Source: Protula sp. h YS-2021
Taxonomy: Eukaryota; Annelida; Polychaeta; Sabellida; Serpulidae
Length of the DNA: 64,000 nucleotides
NCBI GenBank assembly: GCA_949752745.1
Contig: OX457031.1
Span: 2,519,741 to 2,583,740, forward strand
Reading direction: 5' to 3'
The notes beneath the pieces were generated by a model, which was not told where the DNA came from, did no database searches, and saw only the letters and a list, made by a program, of their open reading frames with translations. Positions 1 to 9,505 of this stretch are shown here, in pieces; within the stretch, counting starts at the first letter, position 1; the number at the start of each line of letters is the position of its first letter. The translations under genes were made by a program, and so were the position numbers.

Positions 1-2705
1 TCACATGTCGTTGTATCCTCAATATCAACAGATGACGGATATTTTTTAACTACAACGTCGCCAGATGAGTCATATATTGTTTTGTCTTCAGTGTCACCGG
101 ATGAGTCATACGTTGTGTCGTCAACCTCAAAAGAAGAATAATATGATGTGCCCTCAATGTCATCGGATGAGTCATATCTTGTTGTGCAATCAATATCACC
201 AGATGGATCAATTGTTGTTGTGTCCTCAACGTCACCGGATGACTCCTACGTTGTGTCTTCAACATCACTTGATGAGTCATTTGTCATTGTGTCGTCAACG
301 TCACCCGACTGTTCATATATTGTAGTGTCAACAATGTCACCGGATGAGCTGAGCGTTGTGTTTTCAACATCACCGAATGAGTCATGTGTCGTTGTGTCAT
401 TAACATTACCATGAGAATGTGCTGTTGTAACTGTTGTAAACTCAATGTCCCCAGAGGAGTCATATGTTGTCGTGCCCTCAAAGTAACCAAATGAGTCATA
501 TGTTGTTGTGCCGTCAAAGTCACCAGATGAGTCATATGCTGATGTGTTAAGAATGTCGACAAATGAGTCATATGTTGTTGTATCGTCATCACCGGATGAG
601 TCAGTTGTTTTGTCCTCACCGTCACCGGATGGCTCGTAGTTTTGTGTCTTCAGCATCACCGGATGAGTCATATGCCGTTGTGTCCTCAACGCCACCGGAA
701 GAATCATGTGTTGTTGTATCCACAATGTCACCAGAGGAGTCATACGTTGTGTCGAAACCCTTACCAGATGAGCAATATCTTGTGCCCTCATTGTCACCGG
801 ATGAGTCATATGTATCCTCAATATCACCAGATGACTGATATGTTGTTGTGTCCTCAATGTCACCCGAAAAGTCATATGGTGTTGTTTTCTCAACGTCACC
901 CGATCGGTCATATGCTGTTGTGTCCTCAATGTCGCCAGATGAGTCATATGTTGCTGTGTCCTTTATATCACCGGATGAATCAGATGCTGTTGTCACCTCA
1001 ATGTCACCCAAGGATTCATATGGTGCTGTGCCCACATTGTCACCAGAAGAGTCGTATGTTGTGTCCTCAGCATCTTCGGATGAGTCATATGTCGAAGCTC
1101 CCTCAATGTCACCGGATGACTCATATGTTGTGTCCCCAATGTCACTCGAAGAGTCAGATAGTGTTGTGTAGCCAACGTCACCCAACTGGTCATATGTTGT
1201 TGTGTCAACAATGTCAAGGGATGGTTTGTACGTTGTGCCTTCAACATAACTCAATGAATCATATGTCGCTGGGTCTTCGACGTCAACGGAAGAATCATGT
1301 GTTGTTGTATCCTCAATGTCACCAGTGGAGTTTATACGTTGTGTCGTCAACCTCCACAAATGAATAATATGTTGCGCCCTTAATGTCACCGGATGACTTA
1401 TATGTTGTTGTGTCCTCAGTGTCACCCGAAGAGTCATATAGTGTTGTGTACTCAACGTCACCCGACTATTCATATGTTATTGTGTCCTTAATGCCAACAG
1501 ATGAGTTATTTGTTGTTATGTGTATAATGTCACCGCATGACTCGTACGTTGTGTCTTCAGCATAACGGGATGAATCATATGCCGTTGTGTCCTCATTGTC
1601 ACCAGAGGAGTCATGTGTTGTTGTGTCCTGAATGTCATCAACTGAGTCATACGATGTGTTGAAAACCTCACCAGATGGGTAATATGTTGAGCCCTTAATG
1701 TCACCGGATGAGCCAGATGTTATTGTGCCCTCAGTATGGCGAGATGAGTCATGTGTCGTTGTATCCTCAGTATCACCAAATGATTGATATGTTGTGTCCT
1801 CAATGTCGCCAGATGAGCAATACGTTGTGTCGTCAACTTCTCCAGAGGAGTGATAAACTGTAATCACAATGTCGCCGGATGATTCATATGTTGTTGTGTC
1901 CTCAATGTCAACAGATGAGTCATGTGGTACTGTATGCTCAACGTCACCACAGGAGTCAAATGTTGTTGTGCCCTGAACGTCACCTGATGAGTGATATGTT
2001 GTTCTGTCATCAACGTAACTGGAAGAATCATGTCTTGTTGTGTCACCCGAAGAATCATATGTCCTCAACGCCACTGGATTGGTCATATGTTGCTGTGTCC
2101 GTATTATCGCCAGATGATTCATATATTGTTCAGTCGTCAACGTCGTCGGAAGAATCATGTGTTGTTGTGCACTTAATGTCACCAGGGGAGTCATATGTTG
2201 TTGTGCCCTGCATGTCACCGGATTAGTTATACGTTGTGTCTTCAACATCACCGGATGAGTTATATGCCGTTGTGTCCTCAATGTCACCAGATGAGTCATG
2301 CGTTGTTCCTTCAACATTAATGGATGGGTCATACGTCGTTATGTCCTCAGTGTCACCAGATGAGTCATACGTTGTTCCTTCAACATTACGGGATGAGTCA
2401 CATGTCGTTGTGTCCCTAATGTCACCTGAGGATTGATATGTTGTTGTGTACTCAATGTCACCGGATCAGTCCTACGTCGTTGTGTCCTCAATGTCACCGG
2501 ATGAGTCATACGCTGTATCTTCAACATTACCGGATCAGTCCTACGTCGTTGTGTCCTCAATGTCACCGGATGAGTCATACGCTGTGTGGTCAACCTCACC
2601 AGATGAGTCATATTTTGTGTCTCGATGTCATCGGACGAGTCATATGTTGTAGTCTCCTCAACGTCATCGGATGAGTTATACGTTGCCGCATTCAAGGGCG
2701 TTGCT
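1..2705 (-). pseudogene. Decayed tandem array related to the SGD-repeat secreted protein
   Basis: Read on the minus strand this stretch is a run of roughly 36-bp units encoding variants of GDIEDTTTYDSS, the same vocabulary as the intact repeat exon at 14671-17383. Unlike that exon, the phrase hops between all three minus frames at about 2330, 1470, 950 and 620, and stops interrupt it, so indels have broken the frame. Units are also more diverged from each other. Just upstream of the array (minus strand, near 2706) lies a TTTGCAG acceptor-like site, and one frame there reads a short hydrophobic stretch, which may be a relic of a signal peptide. I read it as a degenerate paralogue or old exon; a non-coding satellite derived from the gene is the alternative. 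The left end runs off the window. Confidence 0.6.
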
Positions 2706-2743
2706 GCAAAGTGCGATCGTTACTGTGTTAAACACCAGAAATA

Positions 2744-2830
2744 AGACCAGCTCTGGGACTGGTCTAGTGCGGTTTTAACTCCCCTTTAGAGCAGCTCTGG
2801 GACTGGTCTAGCGCGATTTTAACTCCGCTT
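2744..2830. repeat. Two 44-bp direct repeats, each with a GACCAG/CTGGTC palindrome
   Basis: The unit begins AGACCAGCTCTGGGACTGGT and is repeated once with few changes. Each copy can fold a 6-bp GACCAG/CTGGTC stem. No gene is associated with it. Confidence 0.7.
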
Positions 2831-3732
2831 ATTCCATGGTTGTTCTGTTTAATCTATAAATATCTAAATGGCAATTACAATGCGATATGGAGTAAATAGC
2901 GGACCTTGGCACTGGTTAATGGCATTGAGACTATGATGGTATTAATAACAAAAACAGCCTTGGCATTTTGAAGCTTGGATATATTTTAGTACTTTTATTA
3001 AATTATAATTCTATGTCTTCGGGCGTTAAAGAAAGGGCATAAAAGTAAATATAGTGTAGAAGTAAAAAGGCAAGTGGGGTGGGGGCGTGATGGGGAGGGT
3101 TGAAGGGGTGGAAGACTTTGGGAGGACTGACAAAATAGGCTTTTCACATATGACGTAATTGGGAAGTTGACATTGTAGAAGTAAAAATTTTCGAGAGGAA
3201 TTTATCTGTGCAAATGTTTGTTTTCGCAATTAAAGCCCATTAATGAAAACTACTTTTATGCAAATAGATCTAAATTTTAGAAACATTTGCAGACAATAAT
3301 AAAAACAGATCTACCATATTTATTTATTATTAACTATATATTTTTTTGTTTACTTATTATTTATTTGGTGATTTTATTGGGCAATAGAAGTCTTCCTGAC
3401 GAAAAATGCGTTGTTGCAAAACAACTGACCTCTGGCGAGATCGCGAAATGGGCATGACCTCTGTTTTGTACGAAACATAAAGACGATGTAGACATGTAAT
3501 AGTTTCAGCTCTTTCGGCGATTGGCGAGAGTAACAGGTCCAATATATAACAGATCCAACCGCCGTAGAGGTTGACTGGTGGAGAGCAACGCGAAAAACAC
3601 ATAAATCAATATATGCGTGATGTCGAAGGCTTTTCGTAGCGTAAATATTTTTGTCCTCAACTCTTATACGTTTAACGTATTACTTTTAGTTTTAACGCAA
3701 TACTCAGTATTTTGTAAATAATCCTTGCTATT
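2831..3732. other. AT-rich intergenic stretch
   Basis: No recognisable gene. A minus-strand 81-codon open frame at 3357-3602 has higher GC than its surroundings, but I recognise no domain in it. Confidence 0.5.
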
Positions 3733-3772
3733 TCGTTTAGTAGGGTAAAAGTGGGGCTTCTAAAACAGGAAG

Positions 3773-4425
3773 TGACGTCATAATGACGTACGAGGTGTTT
3801 TAAAAGCCCCATGGGATTTCTAAAAGAGTGACGTCATTGTTTTAGAAGCCGCATGGGGTTTCTAAAACAGTGACGTCATTGTTTTAGAACTCCCATGGGG
3901 ATAGTTAAACAGTGACGTCATATGAACGTCAGTTCTGGGCAAGGAATTGACGTCATACTGACGTCATAGGGTGTTCCAGAACTGTCATGACAGTTTTGGA
4001 CCAGATGGTGATTGATAGGAGCGCGCGCCCGTGCCAATGACGTCATCATGACGTCATTATGGCGATATAATGACGTCATCATCATAACGTTATCATGACG
4101 TCATCATGCAGTTATCATGACGTCATAATGACCGTATGACGTCATGACATAGTACTAAGACTCTCCTAAGCAGCATAACCCTAGGTCACCTGTCAATCAT
4201 CATGACGTTATCAGTCACGTGACGTGTCAATTATCGGTCATGTGACCCTAACCCTAACAAGAGTTCCAGACCACTTTTTGACGTCATAATAACGTCAGAT
4301 CCCTAGGAGACGTCCCTTCTACCATCTGTCTATCATGAGGAAACGAGAGTTCCACGCCACTATTTTTCTAAAACATTCTATTGGTCCAGAACCCCCATGG
4401 GTTTTCTACGCCACTTGTGACGTCA
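3773..4425. promoter_or_regulatory. Array of about 14 TGACGTCA (CRE/ATF-type) palindromes, left arm
   Basis: By eye I count 14 perfect TGACGTCA octamers in roughly 650 bp, plus near matches such as TGACGTTA. TGACGTCA is the consensus site of CREB/ATF bZIP factors. Here it could be a host-factor-responsive enhancer, a transposase or integrase binding array, or both. Confidence 0.6.
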
Positions 4426-4524
4426 TAATGACATCAGACCCCTAGGAGACGTCCCTTCTACCATCTGTCTATCATACCTTCATAATACACATTCATAATG
4501 CACTCTATGGTTTAGGGTTAGGCT

Positions 4525-4609
4525 GCCCATACCCGGGCTCGAACCACCAACCTTCCGAGCATGGGTCCGACCAGGAGTCCCACGCTCTAACAACTGAGCT
4601 ATTCCGGAC
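4525..4609 (-). other. tRNA-like unit in the left TIR
   Basis: The minus strand has an A-box-like TAGCTCAGTTGTTAGAGCG and a B-box-like GGTTCGAGCCC. The D stem GCTC/GAGC is good and the acceptor is imperfect (GTCCGGA against TATGGGC). The middle forms a 7-bp stem, GCGTGGG/CCCATGC, with a 13-nt loop instead of a normal anticodon arm, and the T stem is poor. It is more likely a tRNA-derived RNA polymerase III promoter or pseudo-tRNA than a functional tRNA. Confidence 0.5.
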
Positions 4610-5509
4610 TGAACCAGAATGTTTTGTGAAAACATGCCATATAAGGCTATAATGCACAATGCACGATAAATTTCAAAGTGCATTCGTTCAGAGCGTGGGA
4701 ACGATCGATAAAATTTCAAAGTGCACTCGTTCAGAGCGTGGGGGAAACCGATCGATAAATTTCAGAGTGCACTCGTTCAGAGCGTGGGAACGATCAATAA
4801 ATTTGAGAAGGAATGGGATTTTCCCTACGTTAAGTCTAATGTTATGTTTTATGTTATAGCAGTTGGAAAATGGTACTTCTAAAGCACATTTAACAAATGT
4901 ACTTTTTGGAAAACATATGATATATAAAATAAGTTTTAGCATTTTACCATGCTACTTATTCAAATGTTCTAAAGTCATAGTAGTTGGAAAATGTTGGTTC
5001 TAGATCAACTTTAGCAAATGTAGTTTTTGATAACATATGATGTATAAAATAAGTTTAAGCATTTTACCAAGCTACTTATTTGAATGTTCTAAAGTTATAG
5101 TAGTTGAAAAATGGTGGTTCTAGACAAACTTTAGCAAATTTAGTTTTTGACACCATATGATATATAAAATACGTTTGAACAGTTTAGCATGCTACTTATT
5201 TGAATGTTCTAAAGTCATAGTAGTAGGAAAATGGTGGTTCTAGACCAACTTTAACAAATTTTGTTTTTTTGACAACATATGATGTATAAAATAAGTTTGA
5301 ACATTTTACCATGTTGTAGAAGGGTCAAAATCAGGGTTCTAAACCAACTTTAACAAATATTGATTTTTAACAACATATGATGTATAAAATAAGTTAGTGA
5401 GAAGAGCACGTCATTCAAACATGTATTCAAATGACAAGCCCCATTCGAAACATGTGTTTGAATTATTTTTGGAACATATTACGTCATGGTATTGTGCAAT
5501 AATTTTTTT

Positions 5510-5660
5510 AACAAGTTCAACAATTGTTCAACAAGTTGTTCAACATGTTCAACATGTTCAATATGTTCAACATGTTCAACAAGTTGTTCAACATGTTCAA
5601 CATTTTTTATTTGTTCAACATGTTCAACACGTTCAACAAGTTGTTGTTCAACAAGTTGTA
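5510..5660. repeat. GTTCAACAT/GTTCAACAAGTT minisatellite, left arm
   Basis: Short 9-12-bp units of GTTCAACATGTTCAACAAGTT type. Each contains GTTGAAC/GTTCAAC half-sites, so neighbouring units are partly palindromic. They lie directly upstream of a TATA box. Confidence 0.8.
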
Positions 5661-5667
5661 TATAAAG
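5659..5667 (+). promoter_or_regulatory. TATA box TATATAAAG in the left TIR
   Basis: It lies about 53 bp before an ATG at 5720. In this arm that ATG opens only a short broken copy of the zinc-finger start. The mirror site in the right arm reads ACATAAAG (around 7745-7755) and should serve the intact zinc-finger gene. Confidence 0.45.
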
Positions 5668-5719
5668 CTATGTTTAAAGACTTTCTCATCATTTGAATAG
5701 TGTAGGTTGAACCGAAAGG

Positions 5720-5780
5720 ATGTATAAATGGAACATTTGTTCGAAATCTTACAATTGGCCACAAAGCCACATATTGTAAA
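5720..5780 (+). pseudogene. Truncated start of the zinc-finger gene in the left TIR
   Basis: Beginning at ATG 5720 the frame reads MYKWNICSKSYNWPQS and then stops soon after. It matches the first 16 residues of the gene at 7214-7693, but the Cys at position 4, the first zinc ligand, is Trp here. TIR homology ends within it, at about 5766. Confidence 0.7.
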
Positions 5781-5835
5781 GTTATTTCTAAACATATTAG
5801 GACATAGTGTGTCCAACCTCGAGTGTGACAATTCC

Positions 5836-5851
5836 CTATATAGCATAAAAG
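5836..5851 (+). promoter_or_regulatory. Likely core promoter of the PC4-like gene
   Basis: CTATATAGCATAAAAG lies about 55-70 bp before the ATG at 5906, outside the TIR homology. It is a plausible TATA element. Confidence 0.4.
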
Positions 5852-5905
5852 GCACCTTCCCTCAGACATAACGCACATTCTGTATCAAGATACTGAAGAG
5901 TGAAC

Positions 5906-6448
5906 ATGTCTGCAGTGAGTGAACAACAACTACCATCTATGGTAATGCCTGCAGAAAATTTTATAGCAAAGCCTGAGACAGTACCTACAGCAAAGTCTAA
6001 GGCAATGCCCATGGTAAAGTCTAAGGCGAAGTCATGTCAGCAGCGTCAAAAGCGACCACATTTTAGAAAGATAAAACGAGATGAGTTACGAGCTAAGACG
6101 GCGCCGTGTAAAATTCGAAAAATTAAGACAGAGCCTTATATGAAGTGAGAACCGGAGCGTAAAGCTGATACCACCATGAAGAAGATGCGTGTAGACGATT
6201 CACCGGTTATGATACCCATTAATAGAGAAACATATATTAAATTGGTGAAATATCAACAGAAAGTGATGGTTAACATTCGTAAATATATTACGAATCATGC
6301 ATCTTGAAGGTTATATCCTACCAAGAAGGGAATTTTGTTGTCATTGAAAGACTGGCACAAGCTGAAGAAGCAAATGACGTCAGTGGATCTCATGCTTCAG
6401 AAAATGGATGTATATAAATGTAGTGCCTGTCAGAAGATGGTTGAGTAG
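5906..6448 (+). pseudogene. PC4-like (transcriptional coactivator p15/SUB1 family) protein, interrupted by two TGA codons
   Basis: The frame opens at ATG 5906 (an in-frame GTG at 5900 is not needed) and stays continuous to TAG 6446-6448, about 180 codons, except for TGA at 6146-6148 and TGA at 6305-6307. The N-terminal half is Lys/Arg-rich and low complexity, as in PC4 proteins. The part from about 6215 to 6400 resembles the PC4 single-strand DNA-binding fold: a YIKLVKYQQKVMVNIRKY strand-turn-strand block, then a TKKGILLSLKDWHKLKKQ block like the family's KGISL..W..L segment. A CxxC (CSAC) sits near the end. PC4 proteins bind single-stranded DNA and modulate Pol II transcription. Two stops make this copy probably dead unless TGA is read through. 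AATAAA follows at 6647. Confidence 0.6.
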
Positions 6449-6646
6449 AAAGTCATATGTGACTGTGTGCAATTTTAACAGCATGACTATGAAATGAATT
6501 AACATTATCTATGTTGGTGTAAAGTTAGTTTTTATAACATTTGTAAACTTATCAATTTAAGTTCTTATGAGTGGGTAAATGTATTAGCATAATATGTATT
6601 TGAAATATTTTTGTTTTTATCATAATTGTAAATATTTGTAATATTT

Positions 6647-6652
6647 AATAAA
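6647..6652 (+). terminator. AATAAA polyadenylation signal after the PC4-like gene
   Basis: It lies about 200 bp past the terminal TAG, in AT-rich sequence. Confidence 0.5.
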
Positions 6653-6900
6653 AGAACGACATATGATGCTTTTCAACTTATTTATTTTTCTCATACAATA
6701 CTTGGATATAATACATAATAATAAAATACTTGAATATATTACATTATGATACAATACTTGAATATAATACAAAATTAATTATAATACATAATATATGATA
6801 TATGGTCTACGGGAGAATTCACACCAAACCAGAGACCTTAGCCTCTCGCCACTCCATATGTTGTAAAGCAAGATTTATATTAATACACAACTGTTAAGTT
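6653..6900. repeat. AT-rich spacer with about three units of AATACTTGRATATAATACAT
   Basis: The units lie at 6690-6790. This spacer separates the 3' ends of the two convergent genes, and no coding potential is seen. Confidence 0.5.
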
Positions 6901-6928
6901 AATAAAATATTACAACATTTACAAAGTC

Positions 6929-6934
6929 TTTATT
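6929..6934 (-). terminator. AATAAA polyadenylation signal after the zinc-finger gene
   Basis: The minus strand reads AATAAAG shortly after the last coding remnant, which ends at 6956. Confidence 0.5.
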
Positions 6935-6955
6935 ATAAAGTTTAGTCTAATAAGA

Positions 6956-7213
6956 CTATTCTTCTGCATCTGTTTCACTCTGTTGCACCTCACTTTCCAT
7001 GCCACTTTCTTCGTCACTGCTACCATCCTCCTCCTCCATATCTAGTAGCTCTTCAAAGAATGCATTATTTTTCCTTATAGCCGCCTTTAGTGCCTTTGAA
7101 TACTTATAATGTTTTGTCATCAACAAAGTAATTAAAGTCCTCTAAAATCTTTTGATAATGTTGGCTTTTTTCTAGACGCTGGGTATAGTGGAACAGTCTC
7201 ATAAACAGTTGTT
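6956..7213 (-). pseudogene. Out-of-frame C-terminal remnant of the zinc-finger/acidic protein
   Basis: Beyond the TAA that ends the 159-codon frame, other minus frames still look coding. One reads WTKTTVYETVPLYPASRKK; another reads HYKYSKALKAAIRKNNAFF and then a Glu/Asp/Ser-rich tail ending at TAG 6956-6958. This suggests the ancestral protein was about 80 residues longer and has lost frame at least twice. Confidence 0.5.
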
Positions 7214-7693
7214 TTAGTCCATGCTTATAAATGGGTCATGGTCATAACTTGCTATTTCACGCGCATCTTCAAGTCCTTGTTCTTCATATTCTGAAACCTT
7301 TTCTTGAAATATGCTTTCATAATCATCGTAGACTTCTTGAACCATATCATGCCAAACGGAGTCTATTTCTGACTCACTTTCAGAGTCTGCTTCTGACTCA
7401 CTTTCAGAACTCCTATCATCAGCATCCTCGCCACACTGCTCCATATGTTTGAGCAAAGCTTCTTCGCTGTTGTATAATGCACCACATTCTGTACAAGCAT
7501 GTACATTCTTTTCAGCCATGTTGACGCTTTGACTTTCCATAGAAGACTCATCTAAAGTTTCCGTGAAAGGTAGTTTTACAGGGTTTTCCATATCCGATTC
7601 TTCATCCACTTCTGAAGTGTGAGCAACCTTTAAGTGTCTTTTAAGACTTTGTGGCCAATTGTAAGATTTCGAACAAATGTTGCATTTACACAT
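7214..7693 (-). CDS. Transposon-encoded C2H2/C2HC zinc-finger protein with acidic region
   Basis: A 159-residue frame starts at ATG 7691-7693. Finger 1 is C4-x2-C7-x12-H20-x4-H25 (C2H2). Finger 2 is C67-x2-C70-x12-H83-x3-C87 (C2HC). Residues 89-112 are a Ser/Glu/Asp run, followed by an amphipathic WHDMVQEVYDDYESIFQEK block and another acidic segment. Its layout, DNA-binding fingers plus an acidic patch, suggests a nuclear regulator, perhaps binding the TIR arrays; that role is inference. The promoter and first residues lie in the right TIR. The C-terminus is probably shortened (see 6956-7213). The family is unrecognised by name. Confidence 0.65.
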   Translation of the reverse strand: MCKCNICSKSYNWPQSLKRHLKVAHTSEVDEESDMENPVKLPFTETLDESSMESQSVNMAEKNVHACTECGALYNSEEALLKHMEQCGEDADDRSSESESEADSESESEIDSVWHDMVQEVYDDYESIFQEKVSEYEEQGLEDAREIASYDHDPFISMD

Positions 7694-7749
7694 CCTTTCG
7701 GTTCAACCTAAACTATTCAAATGATGAGAAAGTCTTTAAACAAAGCTTT

Positions 7750-7935
7750 ATGTACAACTTGTTGAACATGTTGAACAACTTGTTGAACAACAACTTGTTG
7801 AACATGTTGAACATGTTGAACAACTTGTTGAACATGTTGAACATATTGAACATGTTAAACATGTTGAACATGTTGAACAACTTGTTGAACATGTTGAACA
7901 ACTTGTTGAACAATTGTTGAACTTGTAAAAAAAAT
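7750..7935. repeat. GTTCAAC minisatellite, right arm
   Basis: Inverted counterpart of 5510-5660, somewhat longer because it has more units. It lies immediately upstream (minus strand) of the zinc-finger gene start. Confidence 0.8.
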
Positions 7936-8770
7936 TATTGAACAATACCATGACGTAATATGTTCCAAAAATAATTCAAACACATGTTTCGAATGGGGCT
8001 TATCATTTGAATACATGTTTGAATGACGTGCTCTTCTCACTAACTTATTTTATACATCATATGTTGTCAAAAAACAAAATTTGTTAAAGTTGGTCTAGAA
8101 CCACCATTTTCCTACTACTATGACTTTAGAACATTCAAATAAGTAGCATGCTAAAATGTTCAAACTTATTTTATATATCATATGGTGTCAAAAACTAAAT
8201 TTGCTAAAGTTTGTCTAGAACCACCATTTTTCCACTACTATAACTTTAGAACATTCAAATAAGTACCTTGGTAAAATGCTAAAAGTTATTTTATACATCA
8301 TATGTTATCAAAAACTACATTTGTTAAAGTTGATCTAGAACCAACATTTTCCAACTACTATGACTTTAGAACATTTGAATAAGTAGCATGGTAAAATGCT
8401 AAAATTTATTTTATATATCATATGTTTTCCAAAAAGTACATTTGTTAAATGTGCTTTAGAAGTACCATTTTCCAACTGCTATAACATAAAACATAACATC
8501 AGACTTAACGTAGGGAAAATCCCATTCCTTCTCAAATTTATTGATTGTTCCCACGCTCTAAACGAGTGCCCTATGTAATGCATCGATCGTTCCCACGCTC
8601 TGAACGAGTGCACTCTGAAATTTATCGATCGGTTTCCCCCGCGCTCTGAACGAGTGCACTCTGAAATTTTATCGATCGTTCCCACGCTCTGAACGAATGC
8701 ACTTTGAAATTTATCGTGCATTGTGCATTATAGCCTTATATGGCATGTTTTCACAAAACATTCTGGTTCA

Positions 8771-8855
8771 GTCCGGAATAGCTCAGTTGTTAGAGCGTGG
8801 GACTCCTGGTCGGACCCATGCTCAGAAGGCCGTTGGTTCGAGCCCGGGTATGGGC
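8771..8855 (+). other. tRNA-like unit in the right TIR
   Basis: Inverted partner of 4525-4609, the same 85-nt length, with intact A- and B-box-like blocks. Both copies point inward-to-outward from the element core and could drive Pol III transcripts across the arm ends. Confidence 0.5.
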
Positions 8856-8939
8856 AGCCTAACCCTAAACCATAGAGTGCATTATGAATGTGTATTATGA
8901 AGGTATGATAGACAGATGGTAGAAGGGACGTCTCCTAAA

Positions 8940-9505
8940 GGTCTGACGTCATTATGACGTCAAAAAGTGGTCTGGAACTCTTGTTAGGGTTAGGGTCACA
9001 TGAGCGATAATTGACACGTCACGTGACTGATGACGTCATGATGATTGACAGGAGACTTAGGGCTATGCTGCTTAGGAGAGTCCTAGTATAATTTCATGAC
9101 GTCATACGGTCATTATAACGTCATGATAACGTCATGATGACGTCATGATAACGTTATGATGATGACGTCATTATATCGTCATGATGACGTCATTGGCACG
9201 GGCGCGCGCTCCTATCAATCACCATCTGGTCCAAAACTGTCATGACAGTTCTGAAACACCCTATGACGTCAGTATGACGTCACTTCCTGGCCCAGAACTG
9301 ACGTTCATATGACGTCACTGTTTTTCTATCCCCATGTTGGTTCTAAAACAATGACGTCACTGTTTTAGAAACCCCATGGCGCTTCTAAAACAATGACGGC
9401 ACTGTTTTAGAAACCCCATGGCGCTTCTAAAACAATGACGTCACTGTTTTAGAAACCCCATGGCGCTTCTAAAAAACCTCCTGACGTTATTATGACGTCA
9501 CTTCC
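8940..9505. promoter_or_regulatory. Array of about 13 TGACGTCA palindromes, right arm
   Basis: Mirror of the left-arm array, with about 13 perfect octamers. Spacing is similar but not identical, and the motif is retained while the sequence between octamers varies. Confidence 0.6.

Larger units (their letters stand above)
3739..5766 (+). repeat. Left terminal inverted repeat (about 2.03 kb)
   Basis: It pairs in inverted order with 7645-9534. From the outside in it holds a TGACGTCA-rich zone, a CCCTAACCCTAA stretch, a tRNA-like unit on the minus strand, four roughly 120-bp degenerate units with AACATATGATGTATAAAATAAG, a GTTCAAC minisatellite, a TATA box and a mutated copy of the first codons of the zinc-finger gene. 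Confidence 0.9.

Noticed and set aside
1..2700. CRISPR-like regular repeats
   Set aside because: Eukaryotic tandem coding-type repeats with no unique spacers between conserved repeats.
3357..3602. 81-codon minus frame with somewhat protein-like composition
   Set aside because: No recognisable family, no splice context and no repeat partner in the window.
8771..8855. Functional tRNA gene
   Set aside because: The T stem and anticodon arm do not fold properly. Kept only as a tRNA-like unit.
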